A stretch of DNA of 64,000 bases from Paenibacillus sp. GP183 (GCF_900104695.1 NZ_FNSW01000001.1:2232001-2296000), one strand, 5' to 3'; shown: positions 17,175 through 26,310, numbered from the stretch's first letter. Notes: generated by a model from the sequence alone, not told the origin. Program-made: numbers and translations.

Positions 17175-17915
17175 ATGAAGCTAGAGATCCAACTATTTGC
17201 AGGCCTTATTGAACTGCTCGGAGCTCCTGTCCTTGAGGTCCCTTTGGATCAGGAGTCAATGACAGCCGGACAATTAAAGGAGCTATTGATAAGGCAGTTT
17301 CCTAACGCTGTTCAGACGCTCAGCTCTTGCTTTTTTGCTGTGAATCAGGCTTATGCAGATGATGAGGCCATACTTACGGCTGCGGATGAGATTGCTTTAA
17401 TCCCACCTGTTTCCGGGGGGCAGGGAGAAGCGGAAGCTAAGTCGTTGATGGAGGAGGAGCTTTTTACTCTCACAGATGACTCTATCGACGTCTCTGCCGT
17501 TACCGCTAAAGTGATCACCCCGAACCATGGGGCTTCGCTTGCTTTTGTTGGTACAACGAGAGAATTTACTTATGGACAGCGAACGGTTCTTTTGGAATAT
17601 GAAGCCTATCGCCCGATGGCATTGAAAACAATGGCCCAAATTGGCCGGGAAATCGACATTAAATGGCCAGGCGCATTGTGCGCGATCTCCCATAGACTTG
17701 GGCAAGTAGGCATTGGGGAAATCAGTATTGTCATTGCGGTATCTTCACCGCACCGGGCGATTTGTTATGAGGCGAGCCGCTATGCCATTGAACGCTTGAA
17801 ACAAATTGTACCTATTTGGAAAAAAGAAATTTGGGAGGATGGGTCCGAGTGGAAAGGCAGTCAAACCGGTCCCTGGAATCCGACAGAAACGCCCTTTGAT
17901 GGCAGCAAGGAGTAA
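17175..17915 (+). CDS. Molybdopterin synthase, MoaD-MoaE fusion
   Basis: Both subunits of molybdopterin synthase in one 246-residue chain. Residues 1-82 are a MoaD ubiquitin-like domain ending PPVSGG (Gly81-Gly82); residues ~98-240 are MoaE (ISHRLGQVGIGEISIVIAV, SPHRAICYEASRYAIERLKQIVPIWKKE). The MoaD C-terminal glycine must be free to carry the thiocarboxylate, so the chain probably has to be cleaved after Gly82, as is known for mycobacterial MoaX. MoeB, which activates that glycine, starts 6 bp later. No other molybdenum-cofactor genes are in the window. ATG at 17175 was chosen. Confidence 0.93.
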   Translation: MKLEIQLFAGLIELLGAPVLEVPLDQESMTAGQLKELLIRQFPNAVQTLSSCFFAVNQAYADDEAILTAADEIALIPPVSGGQGEAEAKSLMEEELFTLTDDSIDVSAVTAKVITPNHGASLAFVGTTREFTYGQRTVLLEYEAYRPMALKTMAQIGREIDIKWPGALCAISHRLGQVGIGEISIVIAVSSPHRAICYEASRYAIERLKQIVPIWKKEIWEDGSEWKGSQTGPWNPTETPFDGSKE

Positions 17916-17921
17916 ACGTTT

Positions 17922-18974
17922 ATGGAGCACGATAAACTTCTTCCGATAGATCCACGTTACTCGCGGCAAATTCTGTTCTCTCCGATTGGCGAGTCAGGTC
18001 AACGCAAGCTGAATTCGGCCAAGGCGGCAATTGTAGGAATGGGGGCATTAGGGACAGTACTTGCCAATCATATGGCACGAGCAGGTGTTGGATACATTCG
18101 CCTGATTGACCGGGATTTTGTGGAAACGAGCAATCTCCAGCGGCAAATGCTCTATGATGAGCAGGATGCGGAAAACTACGTACCCAAGGCAGAAGCAGCC
18201 GCCCAGAGACTTCGCTCGGTGAACTCGCAGGTCACTATTGAGTCGAATGTTATCGATTTAAACAGTACGAATGCCGAAGCCCTGCTTGGCGGAGTGGATG
18301 TGGTCCTGGATGGAACCGACAATTTTGCCGTACGGTTTCTTATAAATGATACTTGTGTAAAGCTTGGGATTCCATGGATTTATGGAGGGGCTGTTGCTTC
18401 AAGAGGGGTAGCACTGACGATTATTCCCGGGCAAACGCCCTGCCTTCGCTGCCTTTTTCCGCAAGCACCTGCACCAGGGACAACGGAAACCTGCGATACG
18501 GCCGGCGTCATTGGCGGGATTATTCATGTCGTTGCATCTTTTCAAGCTACAGAGGCATTGAAGCTGCTCGTCGGAGATTCGGAGCACTTGAATCCAGGGA
18601 TGCAGCAGTGGGATCTTTGGTTTAATCAATTTTCCTCCATCAATGTTTCTTCGGCTCGCAAGAAGAATTGTCCGGCATGCGCGCGCCGCGAGTTTGATTA
18701 TTTGAATTTGACCATTGAGGGGAGTACGATTCAAACCTTGTGCGGCCGAAATTCAGTGCAAATTAACCCTGTAGAAGCAGCTTTATTTCAGCTGGATGAT
18801 TGGGAGGCGCGTTTGAAGCCTTTGGGTTTCGTTGAGAGAAACCGTTTCTTGCTTCGATTCCACGTAAACTCGGAGCTGACTATGGTGCTTTTTCCCGATG
18901 GTCGAGCCCTTATACAGGGAACGAATGACCCTGCATTGGCTAAAAGCCTGTACAGCCGCTTTATCGGTATGTAA
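17922..18974 (+). CDS. moeB: MoeB/ThiF-type adenylyltransferase
   Basis: E1-like enzyme that adenylates the C-terminal glycine of MoaD so that it can be thiocarboxylated. The 350-residue protein has the nucleotide loop VGMGALGTVLANHMARAG, RLIDRDFVETSNLQRQ, the DGTDNFAVRFLIND segment, zinc-binding pairs CLRC and CPAC, and the TCDTAGVIGG cysteine. The last ~110 residues are a family-variable tail without a visible rhodanese domain. It is translationally close (6 bp) to the MoaD-MoaE gene; together they make the sulfur-insertion step of Moco synthesis. Confidence 0.92.
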   Translation: MEHDKLLPIDPRYSRQILFSPIGESGQRKLNSAKAAIVGMGALGTVLANHMARAGVGYIRLIDRDFVETSNLQRQMLYDEQDAENYVPKAEAAAQRLRSVNSQVTIESNVIDLNSTNAEALLGGVDVVLDGTDNFAVRFLINDTCVKLGIPWIYGGAVASRGVALTIIPGQTPCLRCLFPQAPAPGTTETCDTAGVIGGIIHVVASFQATEALKLLVGDSEHLNPGMQQWDLWFNQFSSINVSSARKKNCPACARREFDYLNLTIEGSTIQTLCGRNSVQINPVEAALFQLDDWEARLKPLGFVERNRFLLRFHVNSELTMVLFPDGRALIQGTNDPALAKSLYSRFIGM

Positions 18975-19072
18975 TAATATGTAATTATTAGTATTGTAAA
19001 GCCTGCCTCTTATTGTTACTATACAATTATTGATGTGCAAAAAAAGCTGCAGAAGTTTTGAAGGGGTTCAAT

Positions 19073-20134
19073 ATGAGAATTCATGTGGAAAAATTGGCGG
19101 TCGGGGACATATTAATCAGTGATACTTTCAACGTGCTTGGATTAAATGTGATCTCCAAAGGTACCCTTCTGAATGTGGAAGATATCCAGAAGCTCAACAA
19201 CCACAATATTGAATATGTGGAAATTAGTCCTCGTTATATTGAACAGACTCAGCAAACTGAAAGTATTGCTACCACATTCCACGAGGAGCAAGCTCTGGCA
19301 TTCACAAATGCTATTGAAGGAATAAAAAGTCTCTTTGATATTGCGGCTCTGGAAGGGCTCATTCAAGATGAAGAAGTCCAGGCAGCTTTTAATCCGCTGA
19401 TCAACAGCTTTCAGCATGAAAATGACGTCGTATCCCTGCTTCTGTCCTTAAACAGCAAAGATGATTACACCTATCAGCATAGCGTTCAGGTGGGTATGCT
19501 TTCTTACTATATAGCAAAATGGCTCGGTAAATCCGATCAAGAATCCTTGAAGATCGGTAAAGCCGGATATCTTCATGATATAGGCAAATGCAAAATAGAC
19601 AGCGTCATCCTAAAAAAACCAGGCCGGTTGGACGATGCCGAGTTCGCGGAAATCAAACGACATACGATTTACGGCTACGAAATTATCGATCAATCGTTTC
19701 ATGATCATGCTCTTTCCATGGCCACATTGCAGCATCATGAACGACTGGATGGACGTGGTTATCCCATGGGTAAAAAGAATGAAGACATTCACGCCTATGC
19801 CAAAATTGTCGCCGTTGCCGACGTATACAGCGCGATGATCTGCAGGCGTGTTTATCAGGAAAAGCGAGATATGCTCATTGTCCTTAAAGAGCTGTACCGG
19901 ATGAGCTTTGGTGAACTCGATCCGGAAGCCGCCCACGTCTTTATCAAGCATATGATCCCCAATTTTATTGGCAAGCAGGTGATCCTGTCGGATGGCCGTT
20001 CAGGAACGATAATCATGACGAATCCTAATGATTTCTTCAAACCGCTCGTTCAAATCGATAACCAATTCTTTGATTTGTCCTATCGATCCGGAGTCGAAAT
20101 TATTTCAGTAGACATGCAGGCCTTCATTAAATGA
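19073..20134 (+). CDS. HD-GYP domain cyclic-di-GMP phosphodiesterase
   Basis: Second HD-GYP protein of the window (~353 aa). Motifs are YTYQHSVQVGMLSYY, YLHDIGKCKIDSVILKKPG, QHHERLDGRGYPMG and VADVYSAMICRRVY; metal ligands and GYP are intact, while the usual YDA is YSA. The N-terminal MRIHVEKLAVGDILISD resembles the start of the paralogue at 11686-12819. ATG at 19073 is preferred because AAGGGG lies 6 nt upstream; the in-frame TTG at 19058 has no such site. Its 3' end overlaps the convergent DUF350 gene by 8 bp, with no terminator seen between them. Confidence 0.9.
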   Translation: MRIHVEKLAVGDILISDTFNVLGLNVISKGTLLNVEDIQKLNNHNIEYVEISPRYIEQTQQTESIATTFHEEQALAFTNAIEGIKSLFDIAALEGLIQDEEVQAAFNPLINSFQHENDVVSLLLSLNSKDDYTYQHSVQVGMLSYYIAKWLGKSDQESLKIGKAGYLHDIGKCKIDSVILKKPGRLDDAEFAEIKRHTIYGYEIIDQSFHDHALSMATLQHHERLDGRGYPMGKKNEDIHAYAKIVAVADVYSAMICRRVYQEKRDMLIVLKELYRMSFGELDPEAAHVFIKHMIPNFIGKQVILSDGRSGTIIMTNPNDFFKPLVQIDNQFFDLSYRSGVEIISVDMQAFIK

Positions 20135-20516
20135 TCAAGCTTCCGATAGCCAGAGCAATCCCGACATAAACACATGCCAACAAGGTTCCTACAGCCACAT
20201 TGCCTTCCTGCAGCTGTTTGGATAAGCTGAAGCCGGGCGTTAACCAATCGAAAACCCAGTAAGTTGCGAGAAGACAAGCATAACCGACTAAGAACCATAG
20301 GCCCATATGCCATATGGAAGAATTCGTGTAAGCGGCAATGGCCAGAATAATGGCAGTCGCCAGGAATTTACCACCCATGGTTAACCCTACCGCCAGGTTG
20401 CCTCTATTAATCTCTTCCATATCCTTGTACGGCGTCATCAGGCTAAATACATACATCCCCGCAAATTGAAGCAAAATAACCACCAATAAGCTGATGATGA
20501 TATTCAAAGCGATCAC
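20127..20516 (-). CDS. DUF350 membrane protein (YjfL-like)
   Basis: Small integral membrane protein (~129 aa) with four predicted TM helices and the DUF350 signatures EINRGNLAVGLTMGGKFLATAI and QEGNVAVGTLLACVYVGIALA, which are internal repeats of one another. The start chosen is GTG at 20516: AGGGGG lies 8 nt upstream and GTGA overlaps the preceding stop. DUF350 genes often sit beside glutathionylspermidine-synthase-like ATP-grasp genes, as in E. coli yjfL/yjfC. Molecular function is unknown. It is the last gene of a five-gene operon. Confidence 0.85.
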   Translation of the reverse strand: MIALNIIISLLVVILLQFAGMYVFSLMTPYKDMEEINRGNLAVGLTMGGKFLATAIILAIAAYTNSSIWHMGLWFLVGYACLLATYWVFDWLTPGFSLSKQLQEGNVAVGTLLACVYVGIALAIGSLII

Positions 20517-21169
20517 TGCGCCCACCCCCTAAATTTGGCCATAGTCTGGTCATAATTATTAAAATCGTGTACTTCCTCCAGCACAACCGGTACCTGCTTC
20601 AAGCTTTTAAAGCTGATATAGCGATCCTCTGGAATGGGCTGTTTGACTTTTTGGCCTGTTGGCATCGTCACAACGGCAAAATATCGGAATTGACCCTCAT
20701 TCTCCGTTTTGTATACACCGACCAAATCCACGTCGGTTTTGATTTCCTTTTTCAAATCCGTTATATCTTTATCGGCCTCAGCTTTCGTCTTGAAGGTTTT
20801 GATCGGCTGCCATGGCGATAGTTTAATATCATTTCGTCCGGAGCTGTCTGTGATCATTTCCGCACTCATAAAGCTCAATATCTCAATTGTATCACCAGTT
20901 GCAAAATTTTGGTCGTTTTTGAGCATTGTATTATCGGGCAGGATCACCATCTCATTGCCAACCAAATCTCCAACCTTGGCCTCCACCAATTTATAATCCC
21001 ACGGCACTACGGATGTCGAGCCGGCTTGCTGTGCATTTTGGGTTTGGGCTTTACTGTTGGTAGGTTGCAGCACGGACGGCTTCTTATTTCCTGCCGAGCC
21101 AATGATCCAACAGATGCCGATAATCACCACTGCCGCCGCGGCCATCAGCCAAATTCGGTTTCCTCTCAC
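20513..21169 (-). CDS. Membrane-anchored protein of unknown function
   Basis: About 218 residues. One TM segment near the N-terminus (IWLMAAAAVVIIGICWIIG) is followed by a Gln/Ser/Thr linker and a soluble domain with GDTIEILSFMSAEMI, KTDVDLVGVYKTENEGQFRYFAVVTMP. I do not recognise the domain. The start is GTG at 21169, which overlaps the upstream stop in GTGA; the alternative ATG at 21145 has poor spacing. Sandwiched between an ATP-grasp ligase and DUF350 with overlaps on both sides, so it is very likely part of the same envelope complex. Confidence 0.75.
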   Translation of the reverse strand: MRGNRIWLMAAAAVVIIGICWIIGSAGNKKPSVLQPTNSKAQTQNAQQAGSTSVVPWDYKLVEAKVGDLVGNEMVILPDNTMLKNDQNFATGDTIEILSFMSAEMITDSSGRNDIKLSPWQPIKTFKTKAEADKDITDLKKEIKTDVDLVGVYKTENEGQFRYFAVVTMPTGQKVKQPIPEDRYISFKSLKQVPVVLEEVHDFNNYDQTMAKFRGWAQ

Positions 21170-22362
21170 TTTCGTCTCACTCCTATAGCCACGAAATGGC
21201 TCGAATTGCCGGTTATCAATCCGCCGGCACGTCCCAGTAACCCGCACGGCACTCCATCGATGACAAATAGTCCCGTTAACAAGTGCAGCTCCTGTCCGCC
21301 CAATTGAAGCTTTGGCAAATCTGCGCGCTGTTGATAGACTCTGCTAAAATAAAGGCTCGTGTCAAAGCCTGCAGCATCTTTTTCTTCCAGTTCCCCGCTC
21401 TGATTGAACATCTGAACGGAACCGCCCTCACGGCCAAACATGGATTTGGACACATAATCACCTTCAAGTACCGGCATATTATAGGTCGGAAGCATGTAGG
21501 CTTCTATCATTTTGTGCTCGAGCTCTGTGAAGAAGCCTGCTTCTAATTCATGAAGTCCCCATATGACCGCTTGCAGGCCTTTGGATTGAAGAATTATCGC
21601 ATGCAATGAATTAAACAGCTTCAGGTTTCCCTCTTCCACCGCAAAAGCAAGTGCTTCACCGCCGTCATCTATACCCATCCATTCCTTCGGATAAAGGGCA
21701 AACATGCTGCGAATCACATTGTTATTCATATCTTTGACCATGCCTTCATCGATCCATATCTGGAGACAATCGATGCATGTGATGCTCCTCCCGCTGTGTC
21801 GAACCAAAGCATCGATAGTTCCAGTATCTTCAGCATGTTCCCCATAGGCGATACAGGCCGCATACTCAGGCGCCTCCTCGTTCCAGGCGCGACGAAGCAA
21901 TTCAGGCATTAATACATTTGGCGAAAAGAGCCCTTCCTGCTCGCACATCCAGGGTGTTGCTATCGAAGCTTCCACATATCCGGTTGGCGTATCGGCATTC
22001 AGCTCAAGCAGTTTAATTTGTCCGGCTTCCGACAAAGCAAAATCAAACCTGGCATACCGACTTATCCGTCCTGGTGCATTAGGGGCCAGACGGTTCAAAC
22101 CTTCCCATAACACCTCTGGAATCGACAATGCCTCATAAAGATCTGTCCGACCTATGACAAACCGAGCCGTTTTATCAAAAATGCTCCATAAATGATTGCC
22201 AGCGACCAAAAGCTGCTGATAAACAGATTCTTCAATACCCACTAATTGATCCAGCCAATAAGCTTCATCACCTAAATCAGCCCAGATAAAACCAAGATCA
22301 GCCAGCTGCTTCACTCTGGCTGCGCGATTTTCTGCAGGAAGGCCAAGTATTTCAAACACCAT
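21166..22362 (-). CDS. Glutathionylspermidine-synthase-like ATP-grasp ligase (YjfC/YgiC type)
   Basis: ATP-dependent carboxylate-amine/thiol ligase fold, homologous to the synthetase half of glutathionylspermidine synthase. Segments typical of the family are DFALSEAGQIKLLELNADTPTGYVEA, MFALYPKEWM, LNSLHAIILQSKGLQAVIW, YVSKSMFGREGG and a C-terminal GVPCGLLGRAGGLITGN. The 398 residues lack an N-terminal amidase domain, as in YjfC/YgiC. The true substrate is unknown; a peptide-, amine- or polyamine-type bond at the envelope is an inference from family and neighbours. Start ATG at 22362, 5 bp after the upstream gene. Confidence 0.88.
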   Translation of the reverse strand: MVFEILGLPAENRAARVKQLADLGFIWADLGDEAYWLDQLVGIEESVYQQLLVAGNHLWSIFDKTARFVIGRTDLYEALSIPEVLWEGLNRLAPNAPGRISRYARFDFALSEAGQIKLLELNADTPTGYVEASIATPWMCEQEGLFSPNVLMPELLRRAWNEEAPEYAACIAYGEHAEDTGTIDALVRHSGRSITCIDCLQIWIDEGMVKDMNNNVIRSMFALYPKEWMGIDDGGEALAFAVEEGNLKLFNSLHAIILQSKGLQAVIWGLHELEAGFFTELEHKMIEAYMLPTYNMPVLEGDYVSKSMFGREGGSVQMFNQSGELEEKDAAGFDTSLYFSRVYQQRADLPKLQLGGQELHLLTGLFVIDGVPCGLLGRAGGLITGNSSHFVAIGVRRK

Positions 22363-22367
22363 CAGAT

Positions 22368-23123
22368 TTAACCTCCGGAAGAAGAACTAAACCCGCTCGA
22401 CGTACCGCCAATGCTGCCAGAAGAAGATGAGGTCGATTTGGAGCTTGAGGATGACGATGACGACGATGATGATTGCGAGCTTGATACAGAGCCTGAAGAA
22501 GATTTATTCGTCGAAAAGCTTCCCGTTCTGCTGTTTGTGCGCGGCGTTGTCTTATCGGCAGCCGGTTGATTGGCAAACGATCGATTCGTACTGGAAGGCG
22601 GTGTATAAGGCTGATTCGTTCTATAATCATATGATGGCCTGCTGCCCACCCAACTGCTGGAGGAATAAGGGCTTCCCATATTAAAAATCATATGATATAA
22701 AAGTAAATCATCCCAGCCAAACCCGCCCCCGAAGCCAAAGCCGCCGCCATGACCGCCGTTATTGTTGTTAATGATCGTGGTAGACCCGCTGCCAGTCGTT
22801 CCCGGGCTTGGTGTCGGAGATGCTTGCCCTCCGTTTGAAGTGCTGTCCAGCTTCGGAAGAGGAATACTCCAATCCACTGCTGGGTTATAATAGGCTTTGA
22901 CATCTTCCGAAGACCACTCTACCAGCTTTGGATTTGCTGCCGCAGCCGCAGTCGGGCTTGAACTGGGTGCCGCGGCTTCAGCTGCCGGTAACGCCGGAAC
23001 CAGCAGCAGATGACCAGCCAGCATGAGACCAAGCGATGTCGATAATACTTTGAGAGGCCTGGCAGGTGCTGCCTTCTTCGATTTGTCCTCGGGCTGTTCT
23101 TGATGATCCGATTGGTTCTTCAT
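22368..23123 (-). CDS. Secreted low-complexity Ser/Gly-rich protein
   Basis: A 251-residue protein with a signal-anchor or signal peptide (VLSTSLGLMLAGHLLLVPALPAAEAAA, ~25-50), a middle segment VEWSSEDVKAYYNPAVDWSIPLPKLD, a Gly-rich stretch GGHGGGFGFGGGFGWDDLLLYHMIFNMG and a long Ser-rich tail ending SGFSSSSGG. The tail resembles those of YgiB/YjfM (DUF1190) proteins, which accompany YgiC/YjfC ligases in enterobacteria; homology is an inference. It could be the substrate or scaffold modified by the adjacent ligase. ATG at 23123 follows AGTGAGG. Confidence 0.7.
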   Translation of the reverse strand: MKNQSDHQEQPEDKSKKAAPARPLKVLSTSLGLMLAGHLLLVPALPAAEAAAPSSSPTAAAAANPKLVEWSSEDVKAYYNPAVDWSIPLPKLDSTSNGGQASPTPSPGTTGSGSTTIINNNNGGHGGGFGFGGGFGWDDLLLYHMIFNMGSPYSSSSWVGSRPSYDYRTNQPYTPPSSTNRSFANQPAADKTTPRTNSRTGSFSTNKSSSGSVSSSQSSSSSSSSSSSKSTSSSSGSIGGTSSGFSSSSGG

Positions 23124-23132
23124 ATTGGAGCC

Positions 23133-23354
23133 TCACTCCTTTTCTTTGGATCCTTGTTCATCCACTGTTCTAAGCAGCAGCTCAAATTGTTCCAAATCCA
23201 GATTGAGCCTGCCTTCAATCATTTCATATTCCTGACCCCCGACAACGAGGTAATTCGCCGCATCTATGCAAGCGATGATTTTGTCGTCCCAAGGTCTTTC
23301 GCTAATGTTGTTCACACTGCCATCCTCAAGTTTAACAAACAAAACTATTTTCAT
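23133..23354 (-). CDS. Small conserved-looking protein, first gene of the ATP-grasp operon
   Basis: A soluble 73-residue protein (MKIVLFVKLEDGSVNNISE..., ending in an acidic tail). No family is recognised. GAGGGA sits 6 nt before the ATG. It is 9 bp upstream of the Ser/Gly-rich gene, so it is taken as the first cistron of the five-gene operon. Confidence 0.65.
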   Translation of the reverse strand: MKIVLFVKLEDGSVNNISERPWDDKIIACIDAANYLVVGGQEYEMIEGRLNLDLEQFELLLRTVDEQGSKEKE

Positions 23355-23450
23355 CTACAATCCCTCCCAGTTCATTCTTCCATGAGTTTGATAATAAGTA
23401 AAACGTATCAGAGCTCATTTCGTTTCATGATTCGTTAAGCCAACAAAAGG

Positions 23451-23480
23451 AAAAAGCCTTCCACCTGGGAAAGGCTTTTC
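23451..23480 (-). terminator. Rho-independent terminator of the NlpC/P60 gene
   Basis: AAAAAGCCTT (23451-23460) pairs with AAGGCTTTTC (23471-23480); on the minus strand the stem is followed by TTTTTCCTTTTG. Confidence 0.8.
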
Positions 23481-23496
23481 CTGGAACACAGCTGAG

Positions 23497-24528
23497 TCAA
23501 ACAGCTACACGCCTCGCACGAAGAAATGTGCCTTTCCAGTAGGCGCTATCGATGTTTGATATCTGCACTCCATTCTCGGGTTTGGATGAAGCATGAATCA
23601 TTTGCATGTTTCCCTTATAAATCCCAACATGACCTACAGTTTGGTTTGTTTTAAATCTGCCGGGAACAGAGAAGAACAACAAATCTCCTATGCGCAGGTT
23701 ATTTCTGCTGATCAGTGTACCCGTTTCAGCTTGCTGACGAGAGAGCCTCGGCAGCTTGACCCCATTTTTGCCAAACACATATTGCGTAAATGCGGAACAA
23801 TCAAAACTTCCTGTTTGCGGGAAAGGGCCAGCTCCGAATTGATATGGAACTCCCAAATACTTCTCTGCAGTCTGAATCACAGCATTAAGATCGATTTGTT
23901 TCAATACAGAAATCGAATAGTCCATTTTCCTTTGATTCATCCGCGAGCTTGTTTGGAGACTGGCTTTGTTTGGATCTGTCGGGTCATCGGCGAAATTTAA
24001 TTCGGATTGACCGGAGGTATGGCTGGAGTCGACTTCTTGCATAGACATACTGGAGATACCCTTCAAAGAAGGATGAATAAGCAGCTGCCCATCTCGGATG
24101 TCATAGGACATATCCTCTTGAAATAAATCGCCGAGTGCCGAGACCGGTAAATAAGCTGAATCACCTTGCAAGAGAAAGGGTTGATTCACTTGAATGGCTT
24201 CCCCGCTCTTTAGAGCACGGGTTGTATTTATTTGTATTTCATAATTGGCGTCGGTATCTCCAAGCTGAAGATTTTTCCGGGGACTCGACCAATTCGTTTG
24301 ATATTGCAGCACTTTAGCCAGATCGTTTACTGGTATATAAGTATGGGTTCCAATTGTTTTCACGGCAATTACAGCATCGTTAATACTTTGTGTTTGTATA
24401 CCCTTTTGCTGATTATTTTCTGGCGGTTGGGCGCTTTTTTTTGCTTGATAAATATTCGCGCAAGCCGTTGTAATTGCCATGACTACTATAATTGATATCA
24501 CAGCCGTCTGTTTAGAGAATAGCCGCAT
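23497..24528 (-). CDS. NlpC/P60 cell-wall endopeptidase with copper-amine-oxidase-N-like domain
   Basis: Probable exported peptidoglycan hydrolase (343 aa). The N-terminus has a lipoprotein-type signal (ISIIVVMAITTACANI, Cys in the lipobox position). Residues ~55-150 look like the copper amine oxidase N-terminal-like stalk common in Paenibacillus surface proteins (TYIPVNDLAKVLQYQTNWSS). The NlpC/P60 domain follows, with catalytic Cys in GSFDCSAFTQYVF and His in TVGHVGIYKGNMQMIHAS. ATG at 24528 with AAGGAG is preferred to an upstream in-frame start at 24612, which would put ~28 residues before the signal peptide. Confidence 0.9.
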   Translation of the reverse strand: MRLFSKQTAVISIIVVMAITTACANIYQAKKSAQPPENNQQKGIQTQSINDAVIAVKTIGTHTYIPVNDLAKVLQYQTNWSSPRKNLQLGDTDANYEIQINTTRALKSGEAIQVNQPFLLQGDSAYLPVSALGDLFQEDMSYDIRDGQLLIHPSLKGISSMSMQEVDSSHTSGQSELNFADDPTDPNKASLQTSSRMNQRKMDYSISVLKQIDLNAVIQTAEKYLGVPYQFGAGPFPQTGSFDCSAFTQYVFGKNGVKLPRLSRQQAETGTLISRNNLRIGDLLFFSVPGRFKTNQTVGHVGIYKGNMQMIHASSKPENGVQISNIDSAYWKGTFLRARRVAV

Positions 24529-24612
24529 GGATGTTCTACTCCTTCTTCCTCTAGGGGTGATTGCTCCTCTATAGGTTGAGGCAAGGAAGGCGCAAATATG
24601 CAGATGTCCCAA

Positions 24613-24798
24613 TTAATTGCTGTTGATTCTGGTCATCAGAGCTTGATACCCACCACCTGGCCATTCCCAAGCGCCGGCAAGAGTGTTATTGCCATCGATC
24701 CATTTTGCTCGAAAAACTGCCGGAGAGCCCTTTGGTCCCATCCACATGGTATTAGATGCAGGATAATTTATCCATACTTTTATATTAAAGCAATTACT
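24613..24798 (-). pseudogene. Remnant of the C-terminal end of an unidentified gene
   Basis: This frame ends in TAA at 24613 and reads like real protein: KVWINYPASNTMWMGPKG, then FRAKWIDGNNTLAGAWEWP and GGGYQALMTRINSN. It opens after an in-frame stop at 24799 without a ribosome site or suitable start. The WIDGNNTLAGAWEWPGGGY turn is reminiscent of DUF1579/lipocalin-like C-termini, but this is an impression only. It fills the ~300-bp gap between the NlpC/P60 gene and the sufB terminator. Confidence 0.5.
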
Positions 24799-24831
24799 TT
24801 ATAAAGTCAATTATTTGTTAAAAATTACAAT

Positions 24832-24861
24832 AAAAAAACGTGTCCGAAAAGCTCGGACACG
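24832..24861 (-). terminator. Rho-independent terminator of the suf operon
   Basis: CGTGTCCGA (24839-24847) pairs perfectly with TCGGACACG (24853-24861), with seven A on the plus strand giving a U tail to minus-strand transcripts. Confidence 0.92.
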
Positions 24862-24912
24862 CAAGTATGAAAGCCAAATTGTTATATCCTGAAACCCCTT
24901 AGTAAATAAAGG

Positions 24913-26310
24913 TTACCCTATGCTTCCTTCCATCTCAAACTTGATCAGACGGTTCATCTCCACAGCGTACTCCATGGGGAGTTCTTTCGTGAACGGCTCG
25001 ATGAAGCCCATAACGATCATTTGAGTAGCTTCAGCATCGGTTAATCCACGGCTCATGAGGTAAAACAATTGATCCTCGGATACCTTGGATACGGTAGCTT
25101 CATGCTCCAAAGTTATGTTGTCGTTCATGATTTCGTTGTAAGGAATCGTATCGGAAGTCGACTCCTTATCCATAATAAGCGTATCGCACTTGATATTGGC
25201 TTTGGAGCCTTGGGAATTCCGCCCGAAGGAAGCTAGTCCCCGATAGGTTACTTTACCTCCGTGCTTGGAAATCGACTTGGAGACAATGGTCGATGTAGTA
25301 TCAGGCGCAAGGTGTGTCATTTTGGCTCCAGCATCTTGATGCTGGCCTTTGCCTGCTACTGCAATGGAAAGCACCATACCTTTGGCACCGCGGCCTTTTA
25401 AGATAACAGCTGGATACTTCATGGTGAGCTTGGAACCGATGTTTCCATCTACCCACTCCATGGTTGCTCCTTCTTCGGCAACGGCACGTTTGGTAACAAG
25501 GTTATAAATGTTAGGCGCCCAGTTTTGAATAGTCGTGTAACGGGCACGGGAGTTCTTTTTGCAGATGATTTCTACGACTGCACTGTGCAAAGAGTTGGTG
25601 CTGTAGATTGGAGCTGTACAGCCCTCAACATAGTGCACAAAGCTCTCTTCATCGGTGATGATAAGCGTGCGCTCGAATTGGCCCATGTTCTCCGAGTTGA
25701 TCCGGAAGTAGGCTTGCAGCGGCACTTCGCATTTAACGCCCTTCGGCACATAAATGAAGCTGCCTCCGGACCATACTGCACTGTTCAGTGCGGCAAACTT
25801 GTTGTCGCTCGGAGGTATGATTGTTCCGAAATGCTCTCTGAACAGCTCCGGATATTCACGAAGAGCGCTGTCCGTATCTGTAAAGATAACACCTTGGTCC
25901 TCCAGCTCTTTTTGCATGCTGTGGTAAACAACCTCAGACTCATACTGAGCGGACACACCAGCCAGGAACTTTTGCTCCGCTTCCGGAATACCCAGCTTGT
26001 CGAACGTTTCCTTGATCTCCGTAGGAACTTCCTCCCACGTCTTTCCTTGCTTCTCTGAAGGCTTTACATAGTACTGGATATCATTGAAATCCAGGTCATC
26101 CATGTTACCGCCCCAACGCGGCATCGGCATACTGAAGAATTGCTCGAGCGATTTCAGACGGAAGTTGAGCATCCATTCGGGTTCGCCTTTCATGCTGGAA
26201 ATCTCGGCAACAATCTCGCGAGTCAAGCCTTTACCGGATTGGAATATGGATTTGTGCTCGTCACGGAAGCCATATTTATAATCCTCAAGATCGGGCATTT
26301 GTTTAGCCAT
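24913..26310 (-). CDS. sufB: Fe-S cluster assembly scaffold SufB
   Basis: Core scaffold subunit of the SufBCD complex that builds Fe-S clusters (465 aa). Typical segments are [20 protein letters not shown], the [23 protein letters not shown]-like region, [11 protein letters not shown] and, near the end, a [28 protein letters not shown] stretch that is shared with SufD. Last gene of sufC-sufD-sufS-sufU-sufB, followed by a strong terminator. Confidence 0.98.
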   Translation of the reverse strand: MAKQMPDLEDYKYGFRDEHKSIFQSGKGLTREIVAEISSMKGEPEWMLNFRLKSLEQFFSMPMPRWGGNMDDLDFNDIQYYVKPSEKQGKTWEEVPTEIKETFDKLGIPEAEQKFLAGVSAQYESEVVYHSMQKELEDQGVIFTDTDSALREYPELFREHFGTIIPPSDNKFAALNSAVWSGGSFIYVPKGVKCEVPLQAYFRINSENMGQFERTLIITDEESFVHYVEGCTAPIYSTNSLHSAVVEIICKKNSRARYTTIQNWAPNIYNLVTKRAVAEEGATMEWVDGNIGSKLTMKYPAVILKGRGAKGMVLSIAVAGKGQHQDAGAKMTHLAPDTTSTIVSKSISKHGGKVTYRGLASFGRNSQGSKANIKCDTLIMDKESTSDTIPYNEIMNDNITLEHEATVSKVSEDQLFYLMSRGLTDAEATQMIVMGFIEPFTKELPMEYAVEMNRLIKFEMEGSIG

